A stretch of DNA of 64,000 nucleotides. It comes from Streptomyces aculeolatus (GTDB taxonomy: Bacteria; Actinomycetota; Actinomycetes; Streptomycetales; Streptomycetaceae). Location: contig NZ_JAINRD010000004.1 of NCBI RefSeq assembly GCF_020400605.1, positions 186,001-250,000 on the forward strand. The letters run 5' to 3'. Below, in pieces: positions 56,545-64,000 of the stretch (position 1 is its first letter; every line of letters starts with the position of its first letter). A program made the translations under genes and the position numbers. The notes beneath the pieces were generated by a model. That model had not been told where the DNA came from, did no database searches, and saw only the letters and a list, made by a program, of their open reading frames with translations.

Positions 56545-57009
56545 ATGGGCCAGCACGCCTCCCGATTCCCCTCCCGTACGCAACGCGCCCTGCTGCGCGC
56601 CGGCCTGATCGCGGCGGCCGCCGGCTCCGCGCTCGCGGCCGGCGGAGCGGCCGGGGCCGCCGCGGCGCCCGCGGGCGGTCCGGCCCCCGGCACGGCGCTC
56701 GACACCCTGGGCAAGCTGAAGGTCGGCAAGGACAACAAGATCGAGACCGAGCAGGTCGCCGAGGCACTGGCCGGCGTCGCCCAGGGCGTGGACACGAGCA
56801 GGCGCGCGGCGCTCGCACCGCTGACGGGCCTCCAGCTCAACCCGATGGCCAAGACCGGCTCCGATCCGCTGGACAACTCGGTCGGCACCGCGATCGGCGA
56901 GAACGGTGCGCCGCTGAGCACGGCGGCGGCCACCGGGCCGCTGGCCGAGGGCGCGTCGCTGAGCGAGCTGCCGACGGCCGGCCCGCTCGTCTCGCGCATC
57001 GTCGGCTGA
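56545..57009 (+). CDS. Small secreted protein of unknown function
   Basis: 154 residues. A signal peptide (RTQRALLRAGLIAAAAGSALAAGG, cleavage near AAA at ~43) precedes a mature part with LDTLGKLKVGKDNKIETEQ and LTGLQLNPMAKTGSDPLDNSVGTAIG. There is no catalytic motif or cysteine pair. Similar proteins occur in Streptomyces, sometimes mislabelled ATP-binding protein. The ATG at 56545 is preferred to upstream ATGs because the signal peptide fits. It ends with an 18-bp hairpin. Confidence 0.75.
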   Translation: MGQHASRFPSRTQRALLRAGLIAAAAGSALAAGGAAGAAAAPAGGPAPGTALDTLGKLKVGKDNKIETEQVAEALAGVAQGVDTSRRAALAPLTGLQLNPMAKTGSDPLDNSVGTAIGENGAPLSTAAATGPLAEGASLSELPTAGPLVSRIVG

Positions 57010-57039
57010 ACGCAGCGGCACAGCAGCCGGAAGCCCCGG

Positions 57040-57079
57040 CGCAGACGGCCCGCGGAGAACACTCCGCGGGCCGTCTGCG
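57040..57079 (+). terminator. 18-bp perfect hairpin terminator
   Basis: The stem pairs 57040-57057 with 57062-57079 around AACA, 30 bases after the secreted-protein stop. Confidence 0.85.
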
Positions 57080-57134
57080 TGCGTACGGCGCCGTTGCCGC
57101 CGTACGCGGCTTCCGTACCCGCCCCGCACAAGGC

Positions 57135-57171
57135 CCAGGCCCGGGGCGAGTGCGACTCGCCCCGGGCCTGG
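57135..57171 (-). terminator. 17-bp perfect hairpin after the rodlin gene
   Basis: The stem pairs 57135-57151 with 57155-57171 around a 3-base loop, 28 bases past the rodlin stop. Confidence 0.8.
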
Positions 57172-57198
57172 TACCGGGATTCCCCTGTGCTGCGGGAC

Positions 57199-57609
57199 TC
57201 AGCCGGCGTTGTTGCCCGCGCCGTTGCCCGAGATGATCGGGAAGTCGTCCAGCAGGTGGGACAGCGGCGCGTCGCCCTGGTCCGCGCTGGAGTTCTTGGC
57301 GCAGGTCTGGTTCTGGTTCTGGCTCAGGACCTCGTTCACGCCGATCTGGGCCAGGCCGAGGATGTTCTGCACGTTCTTCGCGGCCTGCGGCAGCGCGATG
57401 CAGGGCTCGTTGAGCGAGCCGTTGACCAGGGCCATGTTCGGGCTCATGTAGCCGCCGGTCTGGGTGTTGCCGTAGGCCTGCGTCGAACCGTTGCCGTTGG
57501 CGTACGGGCCGTCGCCGGTGTCGTCGGCGGCCAGCGCCTGCGGGGCGGCCATCGCGGAGGCGCCGAGCATGGTGACGGCAACCGCCGCGGTCTTCAGGTA
57601 CTTCTTCAT
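57199..57609 (-). CDS. Rodlin (aerial hypha / spore surface protein)
   Basis: 136 residues. The signal peptide (MKKYLKTAAVAVTMLGASAM, cleavage near ALAA) is followed by a mature part with the rodlin pattern: GNGSTQAYGNTQTGGYMSP, then NMALVNGSLNEPCIALP, two conserved cysteines (EPCIALP and QNQTCAKNS), and GDAPLSHLLDDFPIISGNG. Rodlins RdlA and RdlB help chaplin fibrils form paired rodlets on Streptomyces aerial hyphae. Only one rodlin is present here, so I give no A/B symbol. The ATG at 57609 has AAGGAA upstream. Confidence 0.92.
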   Translation of the reverse strand: MKKYLKTAAVAVTMLGASAMAAPQALAADDTGDGPYANGNGSTQAYGNTQTGGYMSPNMALVNGSLNEPCIALPQAAKNVQNILGLAQIGVNEVLSQNQNQTCAKNSSADQGDAPLSHLLDDFPIISGNGAGNNAG

Positions 57610-57736
57610 GATTTTTTCCTTTTCCGCCTGAGGGAACAACGATGCGGGCACGCTGTACAATTCCGCACCCTTGAGTGGGTTATCCTCGATCGCCCTTTCG
57701 GAACGATCGGATAGTGTCCGGAGCGAAACCGACCGC

Positions 57737-58048
57737 TCAGGAACCGCCGCCTGACTCCGCATCGGCGGGCGCCAGGATGTTCTGTGGCAGGACGCCCTGG
57801 ATGACGTCGTGCGCCGCATCGTCGACCGGCCGGGCGAGCTCTCGGGCCGCCGGCCCGTCGACCGGCAGGCTGTGCTGCACCAGTTCGGTCGTGGGCTGGT
57901 TGGCCAGACCCTCCACGGCCTGCTGGGCCGCGGCGTCCAGACTCAGGTCCGGGCTGGTGAGCCCGGGGTCGACTGCGCCCGCCTGGCCGGCAGTGCCGAG
58001 TGCCAGGACGGCACCGCACAGGACCACGGCAGACTTGACGTACTTCAC
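57737..58048 (-). CDS. Small secreted protein upstream of the rodlin
   Basis: 103 residues. Signal peptide KYVKSAVVLCGAVLALGTA with cleavage near AGA|V at ~26. The mature part is Ala/Pro/Leu/Asp-rich and helical (LSLDAAAQQAVEGLANQPTTELVQ) and has no cysteine. GTG start at 58048 preceded by GGCGGAAAGGA; the rodlin gene has the similar GGCGGAAAAGGA, suggesting co-evolved expression. It has no family name known to me. It probably belongs to the hyphal surface. Confidence 0.7.
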   Translation of the reverse strand: MKYVKSAVVLCGAVLALGTAGQAGAVDPGLTSPDLSLDAAAQQAVEGLANQPTTELVQHSLPVDGPAARELARPVDDAAHDVIQGVLPQNILAPADAESGGGS

Positions 58049-58279
58049 TTCGGCATCCTTTCCGCCACGGAGTCTTCGGAGCGAATTCCTTACCGTCGGA
58101 GCGACGGCCGTTCTCCTGAAACCCCACCTTCGCTATTCGAAACGAGGGCGGCGCGCCGACGACACGGCATGCGGAGTAATCGCGTACAAGTCCCCCGTGC
58201 GGAGCAATGATGGGATTGTCGGCGTAACCCGGAACAGCGACTGCGGAATGCCATGAAATGCCATCGGTGAACGGGTGTG

Positions 58280-58313
58280 AAAAGGCCCCGGACCGGCTTT
58301 CCGGTCCGGGGCC
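58280..58313 (-). terminator. U-tailed terminator of the radical SAM gene
   Basis: GGCCCCGGACCGG (58284-58296) pairs with CCGGTCCGGGGCC (58301-58313) around CTTT; on the minus strand TTTT (58283-58280) follows. The rest of the 323-bp gap 58049-58371 is AT-richer and should hold the promoter of the small secreted gene. Confidence 0.85.
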
Positions 58314-58371
58314 CACCCGTTTCTTCGCCCGCACGTGCGGGTGTCGTCAGCCGGCCCGAAGCCGGCCCGCG

Positions 58372-60339
<1,968 letters not shown>

Positions 60340-60429
60340 CGGGAAAGCTGTCCTCGTCGGTCCTGTGGTACGTACGCGGGTGACCATCCAGCGTAGCGCG
60401 CGCCCCGCGCGTGCCCCTCTTCGCGCTGC

Positions 60430-62061
60430 TCAGAGATGCTTGTGCGACAGCCGCGGCAGCCGGTCGCGCAGCTCCGCGGCACGCGCCTCCTCGCGCGCGT
60501 AGAGGACGCCGTACGTGAACGAGGGCTCCCCCGCGGCCTGCGCCTGCACCGCGATCTCGCGCAGCGCGGCCCGTGCCAGCACGCCGTCCTGGTAGTCGCC
60601 CAGCAGCTCCTGGACCTCCCGCATCAGCGACGTGACGGTCTTGGCCTCGCGGCCGAGTACGGGGCGGGCCACCTCGGCGGCGTAGCGGGTGCGCTTGGCG
60701 GCCTTGCGGGTCTCGTGGATGGCGGTGTCGCGGTCGGGGCCCGGCGGGAGGTCGAAGGTCTCCTGGAGGGCGCCGGCGAAGCGCCGGTACTGGCGGTCGA
60801 CGGCCTTGCGGAGCACCGGCTCCGCGGGACGGGCGGCGGCGTCGCGCAGCGGCGGGTCGGTGAGTACGGCGTCGAGGGCGTCGAGCAGGGCGAGGTAGCG
60901 GCGGCCGTCGAGCACGGCGGTGATGCGGCGCCGCGAGCCGGTGCGGCGGGCGGCGGACCAGGTGCGCAGCCGGCCGCGGACGGGACCGAGGACGAGCGGG
61001 CGCGCCAGCTCCACGAGCCCGGCGTGGATGCGCTCGGTGAGCACCTCGCGGTCGCGGTCGACGCCGAGTTCGCCGGCCAGCCAGCGCAGCTCGGCCGAGA
61101 CGGGGTCGGTGACGGTGCGGTCGAGCACGGCGCGGTAGCTGCGGAACGTGCTGCGCAGGCGGCGGCTGGCGACGCGCATCTGGTGGACGGCGTCGGGCTG
61201 GTCGCGGCGGACGGCGGGGTCCAGCTCGACGACGGCGGTGATCTGGGCGCGTACGTAGTCGAGGACGAGGTCGCCGGCGGGGCGGGCGGCGGGCTCCGGG
61301 GGCTTGTCGCCTGCCGGCTTCTTCTTGTCCGCGGACTTCTTGCCGGCGGACTTCTTGCCTGCCGAGGGCTTCTTCTTGCCGCCCTTGCCGCTGCTCTTGC
61401 TGCTCTTGCCCTCCTTGGTCTTCCTGCCCTTCTTGCCGCCCTCCGCCTTCCCCTCGTCCGTCTCCGCCAGCGCGCGCGCCAGCTTCGACGCCGCCGCCGA
61501 GCGCCGCAGCCCGGCCCCGGTCAGCGCCGCGTCCACCGCGTCCAGCACCGCCGGGTCCGCCCCGGGGCTCAGCTCCGCCTCCACCTCGGCCCACCGCGCC
61601 GTCGCCCCCGTCTCCGGGCGCTCCGCGGTCACCCGGTCGACGGAGACCTCCGCGACCGGTTCGCCGTCCGCGCCGAGCAGTTGGTGCACGTCCCGCTCCG
61701 AGCGGATGCGGACCACCGGTGCCAGTTCGGCGTCCCGCGTACGGGAGCGGACGAGGGCCGCGAGGCGCCGCGGGACGCCCTCGCCGAGCGGGGCGCGGAT
61801 CTCGTCGCGTACGCCCGCGGCCACCGGCAGCTTCAGGTGCCAGCCCGCGTCGTCGCCGCCCGTGCGGCGGCGGAGGGTGATGCCGTCGGCCGCCAGCCTG
61901 CGGGCGGCGGTGTCGTAGTAGACGGCGTCCAGCAGGGCGGTGCCCTGGTCGATCACCGCGGTGACCCCGTCGACGCCCGTCAGGTCCGGCAGCGGGGGCA
62001 GTTCGCGGGTGCCCGCCGTGGCCTCGTACTTCCGCTCGATTTCGCGCACCGTGTCCACCAT
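60430..62061 (-). CDS. CYTH-CHAD domain protein with Lys-rich linker
   Basis: 543 residues. The CYTH triphosphate tunnel domain (~1-200) starts with REIERKYEA, the ExExK signature. A linker (~205-255) is nearly all Lys, Ser and Gly (KKGRKTKEGKSSK). The CHAD helical domain (~275-535) has HQMRVASRRLRSTFR and HETRKAAKRTRYAAEV, His- and Arg-rich helices known to bind polyphosphate. The protein probably senses or handles inorganic triphosphate or polyphosphate. ATG at 62061. It has no obvious operon partner. Confidence 0.92.
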   Translation of the reverse strand: MVDTVREIERKYEATAGTRELPPLPDLTGVDGVTAVIDQGTALLDAVYYDTAARRLAADGITLRRRTGGDDAGWHLKLPVAAGVRDEIRAPLGEGVPRRLAALVRSRTRDAELAPVVRIRSERDVHQLLGADGEPVAEVSVDRVTAERPETGATARWAEVEAELSPGADPAVLDAVDAALTGAGLRRSAAASKLARALAETDEGKAEGGKKGRKTKEGKSSKSSGKGGKKKPSAGKKSAGKKSADKKKPAGDKPPEPAARPAGDLVLDYVRAQITAVVELDPAVRRDQPDAVHQMRVASRRLRSTFRSYRAVLDRTVTDPVSAELRWLAGELGVDRDREVLTERIHAGLVELARPLVLGPVRGRLRTWSAARRTGSRRRITAVLDGRRYLALLDALDAVLTDPPLRDAAARPAEPVLRKAVDRQYRRFAGALQETFDLPPGPDRDTAIHETRKAAKRTRYAAEVARPVLGREAKTVTSLMREVQELLGDYQDGVLARAALREIAVQAQAAGEPSFTYGVLYAREEARAAELRDRLPRLSHKHL

Positions 62062-62189
62062 GAATCGAATTTAGCCGCGCTCGGCCGGTTGGTCATGAGG
62101 TGCTGCGGGGTCGGATCGCGGAAGGTGCCGGGTGGCGGGGCCCCCGGGCGTGTCCTAGCGTCGCGCCCAGAACGACAAGGAGCTCGCCC

Positions 62190-62753
62190 ATGGCCCAGAC
62201 GCGCACCATCCCCATCATCAGCTACGCCGAGGACGTCGAGGAGGGCGTGACCGGCGTCGACGCCGGGCTGCTGGTGCTGCGGGCGGTGGTGGGCGTGATC
62301 GTGGCGGGGCACGGGGCGCAGAAGCTCCTCGGCTGGTTCGACGGCCCGGGGTTCGACCCGACGGCGTCGACCCTGGACGCGGCCGGCTACCCCGCGGAGC
62401 GGGCGATGACGTGGGTGCTGGGGCTGAGCGAGATCGTCGGCGGCCTCGCGCTGGTCATCGGCTTCCTCACCCCGTTGGCGGCCGCCGCCGTGATCGGCGT
62501 GATGATCAACGCCGTGGCGGTCAAGTGGGGCTTCGACTGGAGCGGTCCGATCGCGGCGACGGATCCGAGGGGCATCGAGTACGAGTTCCTGCTCGGCGGC
62601 GCGGGCGTGGCACTGGCGCTGACCGGGGCCGGGCTGGTCTCCGTGGACGGCGCGCTGGGCGCGCTGCGCGGCGGGCGGCTCGCGGCCGGGCTGGCCGCGG
62701 TGCTGCTGGGGACGGCCGCGGGGGTCGCGGTGCTCCTCCTGCGGCTGCTGTAG
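62190..62753 (+). CDS. DoxX-family membrane protein
   Basis: 187 residues. DoxX features: DAGLLVLRAVVGVIVAGHGAQKL, FDGPGFDP, and four to five membrane helices (IVGGLALVIGFLTPLAAAAVIGV, LGGAGVALALTGAGL). Family members include thiosulphate:quinone oxidoreductase subunits and oxidoreductase-associated membrane proteins; the role here is unknown. The ATG at 62190 has AAGGAG 7 bases upstream. Confidence 0.9.
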   Translation: MAQTRTIPIISYAEDVEEGVTGVDAGLLVLRAVVGVIVAGHGAQKLLGWFDGPGFDPTASTLDAAGYPAERAMTWVLGLSEIVGGLALVIGFLTPLAAAAVIGVMINAVAVKWGFDWSGPIAATDPRGIEYEFLLGGAGVALALTGAGLVSVDGALGALRGGRLAAGLAAVLLGTAAGVAVLLLRLL

Positions 62754-62761
62754 CGCGGGCG

Positions 62762-62789
62762 GGGCCCCGACGCCGTGGCACCGGGGCCC
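62762..62789. terminator. Hairpin between DoxX and rodA
   Basis: GGGCCCCG (62762-62769) pairs with CGGGGCCC (62782-62789) around a 12-base loop, between convergent genes. Confidence 0.55.
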
Positions 62790-62804
62790 GCCTCGACAGA
62801 GCTC

Positions 62805-64000
62805 TCAGGCCGACAGCGGCCGCTGTGCCTTGATGGACTGCAGCAGCCCCACCGCGATCCACACCGCGAACATCGACGAGCCGCCGTAGCTGACGAACGG
62901 CAGCGGCAGGCCCGCGACGGGCATGATGCCGAGCGTCATCCCGATGTTCTCGAACGCCTGGAACGCGAACCACGCCACCACGCCCGCCGCGACGATCGTG
63001 CCGTACAGGTCGCTGGCGTCCCGTGCGATCCGGCACGCCCGCCACAGCATCACGCCGAGCAGCACCAGGATGAGGCCCGCGCCGACGAAGCCCAGCTCCT
63101 CCCCCGCGACCGTGAAGATGAAGTCGGTCTGCTGCTCGGGCACGAACTGGCCCGTCGTCTGGCTGCCTTCGCCCAGGCCCTTGCCGGTCGCCCCGCCGGA
63201 GCCGATGGCGATACGGGCCTGGTTGGTGTTGTAGCCGACGCCGGCCGGGTCGAGCGCCGGGTTGGCGAAGGCCGCGAAGCGGGCGACCTGGTACTCGTCG
63301 AGCATCCCCAGCGAGACGATCAGCGCCGCGCCGCTGACGCCGGCCAGCACCAGCCCCAGCACCCAGCGGTTCGACGCGCCGGAGGCCAGCAGCACGCCCA
63401 GCACGATCGACGTCAGCACCATCGCGGAGCCGAGGTCCGGCATCAGCACGACGATCCCGATGGGCACCGCGGCCATGCCCAGGGCCTGCACGACGGTCCG
63501 GTGGTCGGGGTGCTCCCGGTCGCCCGCGTCGACCCGGGCGGCCAGGATCATCGCCATCCCCAGGATGATCGTGATCTTGGTGAACTCGGCCGGCTGGACC
63601 GTGAAGCCGCCGCCCAGGTCGAGCCAGGCGCGGGAGCCGTTGATGGTGCTGCCCAGCGGGCTGAGCACCATGGCGACGAGCACCAGCGACAGCCCGTACA
63701 GCAGCGGCACCACCCCGCGCAGCGTGCGGTGGCCGACCCAGACGGTGGCGGCCATCAGCGCGATGCCGATGGTGGTGAAGATCGCGTGCCTTATCACGAA
63801 GAAGTACGGGTCGCCGCCCGTCAGGTCGTCGCGGTTGCGGGTCGCGGACCAGACCAGCGCGGTGCCCATGACGGACAGCGCGAGCCCGGAGAACATCAGC
63901 ATCCAGTCGACCCGCCGCACCAGCGAGTCGCGCGCGGTCAGCCTGCCCCACGTGCCCAGCTCGGGGGTGAAGCGCCGGACCGAGTACCCGTCGGCGGCCG
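62805..64000 (-). CDS. rodA: RodA-like SEDS peptidoglycan polymerase (5' end beyond window)
   Basis: At least 398 residues; the start lies past the right edge. About ten membrane helices of the SEDS family (RodA/FtsW) are visible. LGSTINGSRAWLDLGG, the QPAEFTKI motif with the conserved Glu, MPDLGSAMV with the catalytic Asp, and LPLPFVSYGGSSM near the C-terminus are typical. SEDS proteins polymerise glycan strands with a class B PBP. RodA acts in lateral or polar wall and spore wall growth. FtsW is a less likely alternative because of neighbour context and sequence style. Confidence 0.93.
   Translation of the reverse strand, partial: AADGYSVRRFTPELGTWGRLTARDSLVRRVDWMLMFSGLALSVMGTALVWSATRNRDDLTGGDPYFFVIRHAIFTTIGIALMAATVWVGHRTLRGVVPLLYGLSLVLVAMVLSPLGSTINGSRAWLDLGGGFTVQPAEFTKITIILGMAMILAARVDAGDREHPDHRTVVQALGMAAVPIGIVVLMPDLGSAMVLTSIVLGVLLASGASNRWVLGLVLAGVSGAALIVSLGMLDEYQVARFAAFANPALDPAGVGYNTNQARIAIGSGGATGKGLGEGSQTTGQFVPEQQTDFIFTVAGEELGFVGAGLILVLLGVMLWRACRIARDASDLYGTIVAAGVVAWFAFQAFENIGMTLGIMPVAGLPLPFVSYGGSSMFAVWIAVGLLQSIKAQRPLSA

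Overview
The window is high-GC DNA with strongly G/C-biased third codon positions and frequent GTG starts. It carries a rodlin (a Streptomyces aerial-hypha surface protein) beside a conserved Streptomyces housekeeping neighbourhood: lepA-rpsT, holA, comEA-comEC, leuS, nadD-rsfS, proA-proB, obgE-rpmA-rplU, an RNase E/G and rodA. I infer a chromosomal segment of a Streptomyces or close relative, mostly core rather than accessory. I see no rRNA, CRISPR array, prophage or biosynthetic gene cluster.

Layout. 0-8 kb: 5' end of hemW, a SpoIIE-type phosphatase with an ATPase domain, a long-chain acyl-CoA synthetase, lepA and divergent rpsT. 8-15.5 kb, the most accessory-looking part: a secreted DUF3472-like protein, an ECF-type sigma factor fused to membrane segments and a ricin-type lectin domain, a 1155-residue secreted ThuA / sugar-dehydrogenase / PKD / CBM / lectin protein, and an AraC regulator. 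15.6-25 kb: holA, small proteins, a secreted protein built on 36-bp tandem repeats, YceI, comEC/comEA, DegV and a coiled-coil membrane protein. 25-32 kb: leuS with a predicted leucine attenuator, a WYL-regulator remnant, two tRNA-Ala(GGC) genes, two tiny zinc-ribbon proteins and a divergent MFS exporter/regulator pair. 32-37 kb: a likely operon (small membrane protein, nadD, degenerate LCP protein, rsfS, phosphatase) and an M48 peptidase. 37-42.6 kb: proB, a conserved protein, proA and two related membrane proteins. 43-49 kb: a membrane glycerophosphotransferase-like polymerase, obgE, rpmA, rplU with a structured leader, a small palindromic repeat element and a secreted phospholipase-D-like protein. 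49-64 kb: RNase E/G, a DUF2344 protein, a repetitive Trp-rich membrane protein, GNAT, small secreted proteins including the rodlin, a B12-binding radical SAM protein, a CYTH-CHAD protein, DoxX and the rodA 3' part.

How the genes work together. Translation and ribosome function dominate: rpsT, rplU, rpmA, LepA, ObgE, RsfS, LeuRS, tRNA-Ala and RNase E/G. DNA uptake and replication are represented by ComEA, ComEC and HolA, proline synthesis by ProB and ProA, NAD synthesis by NadD, and the cell envelope by RodA, the LCP-like protein, the glycerophosphotransferase-like protein and the rodlin. The most interesting signals are a 12-codon leader peptide with three consecutive Leu codons followed by a hairpin and a U-tailed terminator in front of leuS; alternative hairpins in the rplU leader; a repeat family sharing CGTTTGGATCTT whose ends sit at gene stop codons; the sigma-factor/lectin fusion; an LCP protein lacking its usual catalytic arginines; and a likely 3' frameshift in the glycerophosphotransferase gene.
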